A stretch of DNA of 22,582 bases. Origin: HRBIN12 sp035762085. Its GTDB lineage: Bacteria > Actinomycetota > UBA4738 > HRBIN12. Location of the stretch: the NCBI GenBank assembly GCA_035762085.1, contig DASTPT010000016.1:1-22582 (forward strand), in the 5' to 3' direction. The notes under the pieces are model-generated. The model saw only the letters and a program-made list of their open reading frames with translations, was not told the origin of the DNA and ran no database searches. The translations under genes were made by a program, and so were the position numbers. Shown here piece after piece: positions 1-6,766 of this stretch. How positions within the stretch are numbered: the first letter of the stretch is position 1; each line of letters begins with the position of its first letter.

Positions 1-173
1 AGGACGCCGACGTCGTCATGTTCATCCACCGCGACGACACGGTCGCCGAGAAGAAGGGCCTCGCCGAGCTCATCGTGGCGAAGCACCGCAACGGCCCGAC
101 GGACACCGTGCCGCTCACGTTCCTGCCGCATCTCACGCAGTTCCGCAACTACGCGACCCAGGGCTCGGCGTGA
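1..173 (+). CDS. dnaB: Replicative DNA helicase DnaB, C-terminal end (partial)
   Basis: This is the last 56 codons of a gene that enters from the left edge; the reading frame begins at base 3 and ends with TGA at 171-173. The visible residues, including VMFIHRDD near the start, LIVAKHRNGPTDTV in the middle and FLPHLTQFRNYA near the end, match the C-terminal RecA-like domain of DnaB, where the KhRNGPtG-type stretch follows the last ATPase strands. DnaB is the hexameric helicase that unwinds DNA ahead of the replication fork. The N-terminal domain and Walker motifs lie outside the window. The next gene (nth) starts 19 bases downstream, but a TACGCT box between them suggests nth also has its own promoter. 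The family call is secure; only the tail is seen. Confidence 0.9.
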   Translation, partial: DADVVMFIHRDDTVAEKKGLAELIVAKHRNGPTDTVPLTFLPHLTQFRNYATQGSA

Positions 174-180
174 ACGGCCG

Positions 181-186
181 TACGCT
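181..186 (+). promoter_or_regulatory. Candidate -10 box (TACGCT) for leaderless nth
   Basis: TACGCT fits the TANNNT -10 pattern and ends 6 bases before the GTG start of nth at 193, so transcription would begin at or next to the start codon. No Shine-Dalgarno sequence precedes this GTG, which agrees with a leaderless message. No convincing -35 box is seen. The position alongside similar boxes elsewhere in the window supports the call. Confidence 0.4.
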
Positions 187-192
187 CTGGGC

Positions 193-909
193 GTGACCGT
201 CGACCGCCGTCGCCTTCGGGCGATCAGCAGGCGGCTCGAGCAGCGCTTCGGGCCGCTCGAGCCGCCGCGTGCGAGCGACCCGCTCGACGAGCTCGTCTGG
301 ACGGTCCTCTCGCAGCACACGAGCGACCTGAACTCCGAACGCGCCTTCACCGCGCTCCGCGGCGCGTACCCGACGTGGGACGCCGTCGTCCGGGCCAGGT
401 CCTCGGAGGTGGCCGACGTGATCCGCAGTGGGGGCCTGGCGAACACGAAGGCCGTTCGGATCCAGGCGATCCTCCGCGAGATCGCGGAACGCGAGGGCGA
501 CTTCGACCTGTCGCGCCTCCGCGACGCGACCGACACGGAGGCCCACGCTTACCTCACCACGCTTCCGGGCGTCGGGCCGAAGACCGCGGCGGTCGTGATG
601 GCGTTCTCGCTCGGTCGCGACGCGATCCCGGTCGACACGCACGTGCACCGCGCCTCGCGCCGACTGGGGCTGATCCCTCCCAAGGCGTCGGCCGAGCGAG
701 CGCACGACATCCTGGCGGAGATCGTGCCCGACGACCTGAAGACCCCGCTCCACGTGGGCCTGATCCGCCTGGGGCGCCAGATCTGCAAGGCGCCGCTTCC
801 CCGGTGCCAGGACTGCCCGCTCGTCGACCTGTGTCCGACGGCGCCGTCGGTGCTGGGCTTCACGCCCAGACGGGCGAGCGGCCGTGCCCGGACGACGGAT
901 CGGCGCTGA
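193..909 (+). CDS. nth: Endonuclease III, HhH-GPD DNA glycosylase with 4Fe-4S cluster
   Basis: The 238-residue protein is a base-excision-repair glycosylase/AP lyase that removes oxidised pyrimidines. The helix-hairpin-helix LPGVGPKTA lies at residues 124-132, with the expected catalytic lysine at K130 and the catalytic aspartate at D148 (VDTHVHR). The C-terminal iron-sulfur loop is complete: C198, C205, C208 and C214 in the family spacing C-x6-C-x2-C-x5-C. The conserved SQxTSD-type segment is at residues 40-45. The GTG start at 193 is chosen because the protein begins at the usual distance from the first helix and a TACGCT box lies 6 bases upstream. After the cluster there is an Arg-rich tail of about 24 residues that looks dispensable. 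MutY is unlikely, since its C-terminal NUDIX-like domain is absent. Confidence 0.93.
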   Translation: MTVDRRRLRAISRRLEQRFGPLEPPRASDPLDELVWTVLSQHTSDLNSERAFTALRGAYPTWDAVVRARSSEVADVIRSGGLANTKAVRIQAILREIAEREGDFDLSRLRDATDTEAHAYLTTLPGVGPKTAAVVMAFSLGRDAIPVDTHVHRASRRLGLIPPKASAERAHDILAEIVPDDLKTPLHVGLIRLGRQICKAPLPRCQDCPLVDLCPTAPSVLGFTPRRASGRARTTDRR

Positions 910-931
910 TCCGATGGGGTTCCGTCGGATC
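908..931 (+). terminator. Hairpin between convergent nth and tRNA-Gly
   Basis: GATCCGATGG (908-917) pairs with CCGTCGGATC (922-931) around a four-base GGTT loop, with one U-G pair in the RNA. It begins at the nth stop codon and lies 7 bases from the 3' end of the opposing tRNA, so it may end transcripts from both sides (7 pairs on the other strand). No T-run follows, as is common in high-GC genomes. Confidence 0.45.
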
Positions 932-937
932 GTTCGG

Positions 938-1008
938 AGCGGGCGAGGGGAATCGAACCCCCGTTTCAAGCTTGGGAAGCTTGCGTTCTGCCATTGAACC
1001 ACGCCCGC
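938..1008 (-). tRNA. tRNA-Gly, anticodon CCC
   Basis: The minus strand folds into a complete 71-base cloverleaf: acceptor stem GCGGGCG/CGCCCGC, a 4-bp D stem GTTC/GAAC, an anticodon stem CAAGC/GCTTG around the loop TTCCCAA (anticodon CCC, reading GGG glycine codons), a four-base variable region, and a T arm with loop TTCGATT. The discriminator base is T, as expected for bacterial glycine tRNAs. The 3' CCA is not encoded, since the next bases are CCG, so it must be added enzymatically. The gene lies antisense between nth and trpD. Confidence 0.95.
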
Positions 1009-1011
1009 GTG

Positions 1012-1035
1012 GCCCGGCCGCTCGCGCGGCCGGGC
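1012..1035. other. Perfect 10-bp GC inverted repeat next to the tRNA 5' end
   Basis: GCCCGGCCGC (1012-1021) and GCGGCCGGGC (1026-1035) form a perfect 10-bp stem with the loop TCGC. It ends 3 bases from the mature 5' end of tRNA-Gly and lies upstream of trpD on the other strand. It could fold in the pre-tRNA leader, act as an operator, or block read-through. A TACACT box on the minus strand (1044-1039) would start transcription within the repeat, in which case the whole stem would not be transcribed. Confidence 0.5.
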
Positions 1036-1087
1036 GACAGTGTAGCGAGCCTCGGGCGGCCTGTGCGAGCCCGCGGACCCGACCTGC

Positions 1088-1093
1088 TAGCCT
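1088..1093 (+). promoter_or_regulatory. Candidate -10 box (TAGCCT) for trpD
   Basis: TAGCCT ends 9 bases before the trpD ATG at 1103. Transcription would then start about two bases before the start codon, giving a nearly leaderless message. There is no Shine-Dalgarno sequence in the short gap, which supports the reading. No clear -35 box is seen. Confidence 0.45.
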
Positions 1094-1102
1094 GCGGCTC
1101 CC

Positions 1103-2137
1103 ATGGACCACCAGGACCTGTGGCCGCAGGTGCTCTCCCGTCTGGCTGCTCGCGAGTCGCTGTCTGCGGACGAGGCCGCCGAGGTCATGCGGCTCGTGAT
1201 GGCCGGCGAGGCGTCGGCCGGGCAGATCGGCGGTTTCCTGATGGCGTTGCGAACGAAGGGTGAGACCGCCGACGAGATCGAGGGCCTGGTGCGGACGATG
1301 CTTGAGTTCGCCACGCCGGTGCGCCCCGCCATGCCGGTCGTCGACATCGTCGGGACCGGCGGCGATCGGAGCGGGACGTTCAACATCTCGACGATCTCGG
1401 CCGTCGTCGTCGCCGGCGCCGGGGTTCCGGTCGCCAAGCACGGGAACCGGGCGGCGTCGTCCCATTGCGGCTCGGCGGACGTGCTCGAGGCGCTCGGCGT
1501 TCGGATCGACCTCGGCCCCGAGGCGGTCGAGCGCTGCCTAGCGGAGGCCGGGATCGCGTTCCTGTTCGCGCCCGCCTATCACCCGTCGATGGCCCACGCC
1601 GGCCCCGTCCGTCGGGAGCTCCGCGTGCCGACGGTCTTCAACTTCCTCGGCCCGCTGTGCAACCCCGCGCGGCCGTTCGCCCAGGCCGTCGGCGTCTCGG
1701 ACCCGCGGATGCTGCCGCTGATGGCCGAGGTGCTCGCCCGCCGAGGCGTGCGCGCCAAGCTGTTCCGGGGTCGGGACGGCCTGGACGAGCTCACGACGAC
1801 CGGGGTCTCCGCCGTGTTCGACGTCCGCGAGGGCGTCGTCCGCGAGGCGGAGCTGGACCCCGCCGAGGTGGGGCTGCCACGCGCCGACGCAGCAGACCTG
1901 CTCGGCGGCGACGCGGACGAGGCCGCGCAGATCGCCCGAGCGGTCCTGCGGGGCGAGAGCGGAGCCCGACGCGACGTGGTGCTGCTGAACGCCGGTGCGG
2001 CTCTGGAGGTCGCCGGCGCCGCCGCCTCGCTCGGCGAGGGCATCGAGCGCGCCGCCCGCTCGATCGACGAGGGGAGTGCGGCCGCCGTGCTCGATCGGTG
2101 GATCGAGGTCTCGCAGCGGGAGGCGCCGGCGCCGTGA
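1103..2137 (+). CDS. trpD: Anthranilate phosphoribosyltransferase
   Basis: This 344-residue protein catalyses the second step of tryptophan synthesis, joining anthranilate to PRPP to give phosphoribosylanthranilate. The PRPP-binding glycine loop GTGGD is at residues 84-88, followed by the SGTFNIST segment. The KHGNRAASS motif is at 112-120 and GSADVLEALG follows; all are family signatures. Length is typical. The ATG at 1103 is preferred because a TAGCCT box lies 9 bases upstream and the first helix begins at once. No other trp gene is nearby, so the gene is an orphan relative to its pathway. It overlaps dcd by 4 bases (GTGA), so the two are probably co-translated even though one is an amino-acid and the other a nucleotide gene. 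Confidence 0.95.
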   Translation: MDHQDLWPQVLSRLAARESLSADEAAEVMRLVMAGEASAGQIGGFLMALRTKGETADEIEGLVRTMLEFATPVRPAMPVVDIVGTGGDRSGTFNISTISAVVVAGAGVPVAKHGNRAASSHCGSADVLEALGVRIDLGPEAVERCLAEAGIAFLFAPAYHPSMAHAGPVRRELRVPTVFNFLGPLCNPARPFAQAVGVSDPRMLPLMAEVLARRGVRAKLFRGRDGLDELTTTGVSAVFDVREGVVREAELDPAEVGLPRADAADLLGGDADEAAQIARAVLRGESGARRDVVLLNAGAALEVAGAAASLGEGIERAARSIDEGSAAAVLDRWIEVSQREAPAP

Positions 2138-2703
2138 TCCTGTCCGACGTCACGATCCGCGAGGAGATCGCCGCCGGGAGGATCGTGATCGATCCTTTCG
2201 ACGAGTCATGCGTCCAGCCGTCGTCCGTCGACCTGCACGTCGATCGGCGGTTCCGGGTCTTCGCGAACTCGCGCTACCCGTACATCGACGTCCGACGCGA
2301 GATGCCCGACCTCACCGAGCTCGTCGAGGTGCCGGCGGACGAGGCGTTCATCCTGCACCCCGGCGAGTTCGTGCTCGGGTCCACCGCCGAGCGCGTGGCG
2401 CTGCCGAACGATACGGTCGCCCGCCTCGAGGGCAAGTCCTCGCTCGGCCGGCTGGGGCTGCTGATCCACTCGACCGCGGGGTACGTCGACCCCGGGTGGG
2501 ATGGGTACCTGACGCTCGAGCTCTCGAACGTCGCGAACCTGCCGGTCACGATCTATCCGGGGATGAAGATCGGGCAGATCTCGTTCTTCCGACTCTCGAC
2601 GCCCGCGGCCGTCCCGTACGGCTCGGAGGGGAGCCGGGGCAAGTACCAGGGTCAGCGCGGCCCGACGCCGAGCAGGTTCTTCGAGGAGTTCACCGACCGG
2701 TAG
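2134..2703 (+). CDS. dcd: dCTP deaminase, probably bifunctional (dCTP deaminase/dUTPase)
   Basis: The 189-residue protein belongs to the trimeric dUTPase-like fold. The GKSSLGRLGL motif (residues 100-109) and HSTAGYVDPG (112-121) carry the substrate-binding Ser and Arg, and the catalytic glutamate is E129 in TLELSNVANLP. The C-terminal KYQGQRGPTPSR lid is intact. The HSTAG stretch and the total length resemble the Mycobacterium tuberculosis enzyme, which converts dCTP directly to dUMP, rather than the E. coli deaminase (HVTAHRIDPG). Bifunctionality is therefore inferred. The GTG start overlaps the trpD stop as GTGA, so translation is likely coupled. The gene is convergent with the small acidic gene, with 9 bases between the stop codons. 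Confidence 0.93.
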   Translation: MILSDVTIREEIAAGRIVIDPFDESCVQPSSVDLHVDRRFRVFANSRYPYIDVRREMPDLTELVEVPADEAFILHPGEFVLGSTAERVALPNDTVARLEGKSSLGRLGLLIHSTAGYVDPGWDGYLTLELSNVANLPVTIYPGMKIGQISFFRLSTPAAVPYGSEGSRGKYQGQRGPTPSRFFEEFTDR

Positions 2704-2712
2704 GTCGGCCGG

Positions 2713-3057
2713 CTACGACTCACCCAGGTGCTGGATGCTCCGCAGGCGCTCGAGCAGCTGTCCCGCGCGGGTCTCGAACTCCTGCGAGACGAGACGCTCG
2801 CGGTCCGCCGTCGTCGTGGGAGGGTCGGGCGCGGACGCGACCGGCTCGGCGTCGTCGACCGGCGGCCGGACCGGCTCGCCGGAGGCGTCGGCGACGGGAC
2901 CGTCCGCTGAGGCCTCGACCTCCTCGGACCCGGCCTCCTCGTCCTGACGCTGCTCGGCGAGGGCCTTGAGGCTGCGGTACCAGTTGTCCTCGTACGCGCG
3001 CTCCTCGGGCGCCACGGTGTCGGACTCCGGCACACTCCCGTCCTTCTTCTGGAACAT
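2713..3057 (-). CDS. Small acidic protein of unknown function
   Basis: I do not recognise this 114-residue protein. It begins MFQKKDGSVPES, has an amphipathic stretch around EDNWYRSLKALAEQ (residues 23-36), then a disordered Glu/Asp/Pro/Ala-rich centre, and ends with a helix (ERLVSQEFETRAGQLLERLR) that could form a short coiled coil. There is no membrane segment and no cysteine. A strong Shine-Dalgarno (GGGAGGGGAG on the minus strand) precedes the ATG. The gene starts 13 bases after the response-regulator stop, so it is very probably the third gene of the two-component operon. It may be an accessory protein of that system, but nothing in the sequence shows this. Confidence 0.6.
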   Translation of the reverse strand: MFQKKDGSVPESDTVAPEERAYEDNWYRSLKALAEQRQDEEAGSEEVEASADGPVADASGEPVRPPVDDAEPVASAPDPPTTTADRERLVSQEFETRAGQLLERLRSIQHLGES

Positions 3058-3070
3058 CGCTCCCCTCCCG

Positions 3071-3775
3071 CTACCGCTTCGAGCCTGGGACGCTCACTCG
3101 CTCCCCGAAGTCCAGCTCGTGGAGTCCGGGCCCGATACCCATCGACACGGCGGCCATCGCGGCCTGCGTCCGGTTCGTGACGCCGAGCTTGCGGAAGATC
3201 GCCGCCAGGTGCGCTTTCACGGTCTTCTCCGACAGGAAGAGCGCGCGAGAGATGTCACGGTTGCTCTTGCCCTCCGCAAGCAGCGCGAGGATGTCGGTCT
3301 CGCGCTGCGTCAGTGTGCTCGCCGGTCGGATGCCGGTGTCGCCGTTCGCCGGCGCCGTGCCATCCATGGACTCGAACAGGTTCTGGATCACGCGCGGGGA
3401 CAGCACGTTGCCGCCGCCCGAGATCGCGACCTTGATGGCCTGCTCCAGGTCCTCCGGCGTCGCGTCCTTCAGCATGTACCCGGCGGCGCCCTCGGCGAGG
3501 GCGCGGCGCACGTAGTGCGCGTGGTCGAACGACGTCAGCATGATCACCGGCACGTCCGGCCAGCGCTGCTTGATGTCGTGCAGCAGCTCCAGGCCGTCCG
3601 AGTCCGGCATGCGGACGTCCACGAGGGCCAGGTCGACGTCGGTAGCCCCCATCGCGGCCAGGGCCTCGGCCGCGTTGGCGGCCTCCTCCACCTCGGCCTC
3701 GGGGAAGCACTCTCGAACGACGTGACCCATGCCGCGGCGAACCAGCGCGTGGTCGTCGACGATCAGGATCCTCAC
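3071..3775 (-). CDS. NarL/FixJ-type response regulator
   Basis: The 234-residue protein has a receiver domain at residues 1-120 and a LuxR-type helix-turn-helix at about 154-213. In the receiver, the acidic pair is D7/D8, the phosphoacceptor is D53 (VDVRMPDSDG), and T81 and K103 complete the active site. The DNA-binding part contains LTQRETDILALLAEGKSNRD and SEKTVKAHL. The GTG start at 3775 is chosen because it overlaps the kinase stop codon as GTGA and has AAGGAG 7 bases upstream. It is expected to dimerise and bind promoters when phosphorylated by the neighbouring kinase. The target genes cannot be read from the window. Confidence 0.93.
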   Translation of the reverse strand: MRILIVDDHALVRRGMGHVVRECFPEAEVEEAANAAEALAAMGATDVDLALVDVRMPDSDGLELLHDIKQRWPDVPVIMLTSFDHAHYVRRALAEGAAGYMLKDATPEDLEQAIKVAISGGGNVLSPRVIQNLFESMDGTAPANGDTGIRPASTLTQRETDILALLAEGKSNRDISRALFLSEKTVKAHLAAIFRKLGVTNRTQAAMAAVSMGIGPGLHELDFGERVSVPGSKR

Positions 3776-4536
3776 GGCGTCACTCCTTGATCGCGAACGG
3801 GCAGCCTCGCGACCACCCGTGTCCCGTTGCCAGGGGAGGACTCGATCTCGAGACTCCCGCTCTGCTCCGCCACACGGCGGCGCATCATCTCCAATCCCAG
3901 ATGCCCATCGCGCAGGTTCGATCCGGCGAGCCGGAACCCGCGGCCGTGGTCCTCGACCAGCACGTGGATGACGTCCTCGGTCGCCGTCACTTGGACCGAC
4001 ACGTCGCGTGTGCCGGCGTGCTTGGCGGCGTTCGCGACGCTCTCGCGGATGACGGCCGAGGCGGCCTCGAGCACGGGGCCGGGGACCTGACCCAGGTCGC
4101 CCTCCACCGACCAGGTCGCGGGCAGCTGCCAGCGTTCGATCACGCCGCGAACGACGTCGTCGAGCCGGTCGGCGCCGCTCGGGGTCTCGGGCGTGAGCGT
4201 GGACAGCACGTCGCGGATCTCGTCCAGCGCCTTCCGGAGCTCCGCGGCCGCACGGTCGAGTGCCTCGGTCGCCTCCGTCGGCTCGCGCTCGACCCGGCGG
4301 GCGAGCCACTCGAGCTCGAGGACGGACGCGGTGACGACCTGTGTGAGGCCGTCGTGGACGGCATAGGCCAGGCGCGTTCGCTCGCGCGAGACCGGATCCT
4401 CGGGCGTGGCGTCGTCCAGGTCCGTCGACGAGGTGATCACCGTCATCGTGTCCAACCGCTCGTCCCTCACGTTCCGTTCCGCGGCACGAACCATCGTGCC
4501 GACGGCCTCCGCCCGGAGCGTCCCGTCGGTCGGCAT
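3772..4536 (-). CDS. Cytoplasmic sensor histidine kinase (HisKA_3 / NarX-like)
   Basis: The protein is about 254 residues long. A HisKA_3 dimerisation helix runs from about 50 to 115, with the phosphoacceptor in YAVHDGLTQ (H61). The ATPase domain covers about 155-247: the N box has N169 (ESVANAAKHA), the G1 box is D196-H-G-R-G, and the G2 box is GHLGL at 211-215. No membrane segment or recognisable sensor domain precedes the kinase core, so it must sense an internal signal or a partner protein. The start is uncertain: ATG 4536 lies about 20 bases after a possible TAGACC box, ATG 4494 has a GGAGG 11-12 bases upstream, and ATG 4446 would remove 30 residues without touching a domain. Confidence 0.88.
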   Translation of the reverse strand: MPTDGTLRAEAVGTMVRAAERNVRDERLDTMTVITSSTDLDDATPEDPVSRERTRLAYAVHDGLTQVVTASVLELEWLARRVEREPTEATEALDRAAAELRKALDEIRDVLSTLTPETPSGADRLDDVVRGVIERWQLPATWSVEGDLGQVPGPVLEAASAVIRESVANAAKHAGTRDVSVQVTATEDVIHVLVEDHGRGFRLAGSNLRDGHLGLEMMRRRVAEQSGSLEIESSPGNGTRVVARLPVRDQGVTP

Positions 4537-4564
4537 CGGCCGATGGTCGGTCCTGGGCCCGTTC

Positions 4565-4570
4565 GGTCTA
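4565..4570 (-). promoter_or_regulatory. Weak candidate -10 box (TAGACC) for the two-component operon
   Basis: On the minus strand TAGACC lies 28 bases before the ATG at 4536. It is one base away from the TAGACT boxes used elsewhere in the window. No -35 box is evident. It is the only plausible promoter element seen in this 126-base gap. Confidence 0.25.
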
Positions 4571-4631
4571 GTTCTTCCTTCGGTCGGTTGCGCCGTCGGC
4601 TTGAACCTGGACCGGCGAGCGTCGGAGGTGG

Positions 4632-4653
4632 CCGAGCCGGACCGCGAGCTCGG
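4632..4653 (-). terminator. Possible weak terminator after the Fe-S reductase gene
   Basis: CCGAGC (4632-4637) and GCTCGG (4648-4653) form a 6-bp stem with a 10-base loop about 10 bases after the stop codon of the minus-strand Fe-S reductase gene. There is no T-run, and short GC stems occur by chance in this genome. Confidence 0.2.
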
Positions 4654-4662
4654 AGGGGGCCG

Positions 4663-6672
4663 TCAGGGGGAGGAGGGCTCGTCCCCGAGCGCCCGTTCGA
4701 GGACCTGGGCCACGTCGAGCACCCGGACCTCGTCACCCCGTGCCCGGTGCCCGTCGTCGAGCATGACCAGACAGTACGGGCACGCCACGCCGACCGTGTC
4801 CGCACCTGTGGAGGCGGCCTCGTCGGCGCGCTCCTGGTTGACGCGCTTGCCGATCCGCTCCTCCATCCACATCCGCGCCCCGCCGGCCCCGCAGCACAGG
4901 CCGCGCTCCGCGTGGCGGGGCATCTCCACGGTGCGGACGCCGGGCACGCGTTCGAGGAGCGCGCGGGGCTCGCGATACACGCCGTTGTGGCGCCCCAGGT
5001 AGCAGGGGTCGTGGTACGCGAGCAGGGTCTGCAGCTCCCGCGACGGGCGGAGTCGTCCCTCGCGCACCAGCCGATCGAGGAGCTGGGTGTGGTGCAGGAC
5101 CTCGAACCGTCCCTCGTAGCGCGGGTACTCGTTCCGAAGCGTGTTGAAGCAGTGGGGGCAGTTCGCCACGATCGTGCGGACCCCCGCTCCGTTCAGCGTC
5201 TGGACGTTGGCCTCGGCGAGGGTCTGGAACAGGTACTCGTTGCCGATCCGTCGCGCCGGATCGCCCGTGCACAGCTCTCGAGGGCCGAGGACCGCGAACG
5301 GGATCCGGGCGGCCCGGAGCAGCTGGGCGAGCGAGCGCGCGATCTGCCGGGCGCGATCGTCGAACGCCCCGGCGCACCCCACCCAGTAGAGGATCTCGGG
5401 AGGGTCGTCGCCCTCGGCGAGGACCGGCACGTCCAGCCCGTCGGCCCACGCCGTCCGCTGCGTCTGCGGCATCCCCCACGGGTTGTTGGCGTTCTCGAGG
5501 TTGCGTAGCAACGCTCCCGCCTCCTTCGGGAAGCGCGACTCGCCCATCACGAGGTTGCGGCGCAGGTCGACGATCGTATCGACGTGCTCGATGTCCACGG
5601 GGCACTCGTGCATGCAGGCGCCACACGTCGTGCACGCCCAGACGACCTCGTCGTCCACCACGTCCGGCACGAGCGGGGCGGGCTCGGGCGTCTGCCCGTG
5701 CTCGCGCGCCGCCAGGATCCCCGGGCCCTCCGCGAACAGCTGGTCCCGCAGGTTCATGACGAGCAGCTTCGGGGACAGCGGCTTCCCGGTGTTCCACGCC
5801 GGGCACGCGCTCTGGCAGCGCCCGCATTCCGTGCATGCGTAGAGGTCGAGGAGCTCCTTGCGCGTGAGATCGACGATCGTCGCAGCGCCGAGCGACTGCT
5901 CGCCGGCCTCGAGCGCCTCGAGGCTGATCGGTAACGGTGTGAGCGCCCCTCGCGGCTCGGTGCTCGCGAAGAAGACGTTGAGGAAGCTGGTGGCGATGTG
6001 CAGGTGCTTCGAGTAGGTCAGGTACACGAGGAACCCGAGGACCAGCAGCAGGTGCGTCCAGAGGAAGAGCTGTTCGAGCGCGAACAGCCAGGTCTGTGAC
6101 AGCCCCTCGAACGGCTGCGCGAGGGCATCCGAGACGGGGGTCCAGGCCGCCGGGGATTCGTTGATCCCCTGCGCGATGCGCGTCGCGTTCGCCAGGAACA
6201 GCGTCAGGATGATCCAGGAGATCCACCCGAGGATCCGGTATGCCTCGCGCGTGTGGCTCCCGATGAAGCGCTCGGGGCGCTGCACCAGGCGGATCCACAG
6301 GGCGATCGCGATCCCGACCAGCACGAGCACGCCGAAAACGTCCTGGATCAGGCCAAGCCAGCCCGACCGGCCGACCCACGGCAGCGCGAAGTCGGGGTCG
6401 ACGACCTGGCCCATCGCCTCGGCGATCGTCGTCAGGAGCACGAGGAATCCCCAGAAGATCAGGGCGTGCATCAGGCCGGGCGCGAACCGCTGGAAGAGCT
6501 TCCGCTGCCCGAGCACGTGCGAGCCCTCACGGGCGATCCGCCTGGGGAGGTCGCTAGAGCGATCGACGCTCCTCCCGAGCGCGTTCAGGCGGGCCAGCAG
6601 GCGGGCCCGGCGCGCGAACAGCCTCCCCGCCAGCAAGACGACGGCCAGGAGGAGGGCGGCACGCAAGAGCAT
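4663..6672 (-). CDS. Membrane-anchored Fe-S oxidoreductase (EtfD / ETF:quinone reductase-like)
   Basis: This 669-residue protein fuses three modules. The first 225 residues hold about five or six membrane helices of the nitrate-reductase-gamma type, with histidines such as H69 and H207 that could ligate haem. Next come two 4Fe-4S ferredoxin motifs, C280-x2-C283-x2-C286-x3-C290-P and C347-x2-C350-x2-C353-x3-C357-P. The C-terminal half has two CCG (heterodisulfide-reductase-like) domains, with WVGCAG, NCPHCFNTL, HDPCYLGRH, LCCGAGG and ACPYC. This architecture matches mycobacterial EtfD (Rv0338c), which passes electrons from electron-transfer flavoprotein to menaquinone during fatty-acid oxidation. 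No etfBA or acyl-CoA dehydrogenase gene is in view, so the partner is inferred. Its ATG follows a TAGACT box by 7 bases, so it is probably leaderless. Confidence 0.88.
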   Translation of the reverse strand: MLLRAALLLAVVLLAGRLFARRARLLARLNALGRSVDRSSDLPRRIAREGSHVLGQRKLFQRFAPGLMHALIFWGFLVLLTTIAEAMGQVVDPDFALPWVGRSGWLGLIQDVFGVLVLVGIAIALWIRLVQRPERFIGSHTREAYRILGWISWIILTLFLANATRIAQGINESPAAWTPVSDALAQPFEGLSQTWLFALEQLFLWTHLLLVLGFLVYLTYSKHLHIATSFLNVFFASTEPRGALTPLPISLEALEAGEQSLGAATIVDLTRKELLDLYACTECGRCQSACPAWNTGKPLSPKLLVMNLRDQLFAEGPGILAAREHGQTPEPAPLVPDVVDDEVVWACTTCGACMHECPVDIEHVDTIVDLRRNLVMGESRFPKEAGALLRNLENANNPWGMPQTQRTAWADGLDVPVLAEGDDPPEILYWVGCAGAFDDRARQIARSLAQLLRAARIPFAVLGPRELCTGDPARRIGNEYLFQTLAEANVQTLNGAGVRTIVANCPHCFNTLRNEYPRYEGRFEVLHHTQLLDRLVREGRLRPSRELQTLLAYHDPCYLGRHNGVYREPRALLERVPGVRTVEMPRHAERGLCCGAGGARMWMEERIGKRVNQERADEAASTGADTVGVACPYCLVMLDDGHRARGDEVRVLDVAQVLERALGDEPSSP

Positions 6673-6679
6673 CGGCGCG

Positions 6680-6685
6680 AGTCTA
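6680..6685 (-). promoter_or_regulatory. -10 box (TAGACT) of a leaderless promoter for the Fe-S reductase
   Basis: On the minus strand TAGACT is followed by 7 bases (CGCGCCG) and then the ATG at 6672. This puts the transcription start on or beside the A of ATG. There is no Shine-Dalgarno sequence. It is the same arrangement as at 14508-14521. Confidence 0.55.
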
Positions 6686-6736
6686 GCCCCTCGTCTCCGA
6701 GCCTGCGAGCACGGGAATGCAGCGCCAACACCCAGG

Positions 6737-6757
6737 GTTGATAATCTTCGACTCAGG
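6737..6757 (+). promoter_or_regulatory. HAIR-like operator, predicted HspR binding site
   Basis: The HspR consensus is CTTGAGT, seven bases, ACTCAAG. Here the left half is GTTGATA (4 of 7 matches) and the right half ACTCAGG (6 of 7), separated by exactly seven bases. The site overlaps the -35 box and spacer of the dnaK promoter, where a repressor would block polymerase. The last regulatory gene of the operon is an HspR homologue, so autoregulation is expected. The left half is poor, so the match is suggestive rather than certain. Confidence 0.55.
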
Positions 6758-6766
6758 TTTTATCCT
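6738..6766 (+). promoter_or_regulatory. dnaK operon promoter (TTGATA, 17 bp, TATCCT)
   Basis: The -35 box TTGATA (6738-6743) and the -10 box TATCCT (6761-6766) are separated by the optimal 17 bases. This is the best sigma-70-type promoter in the window. Transcription should begin near 6773, giving a leader of about 34 bases that contains GAGGAGG (6794-6800) before the dnaK ATG. Confidence 0.65.

Noticed and set aside
1301..1307. CTTGAGT, a perfect HAIR half-site inside trpD
   Set aside because: No ACTCAAG-like partner occurs at the 7-base spacing and it lies well inside a coding region, so it is a chance match.
3787..5508. A 573-codon plus-strand open frame opposite the kinase and Fe-S reductase genes
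   Set aside because: It lies antisense to genes with intact catalytic motifs and shows no domain of its own.
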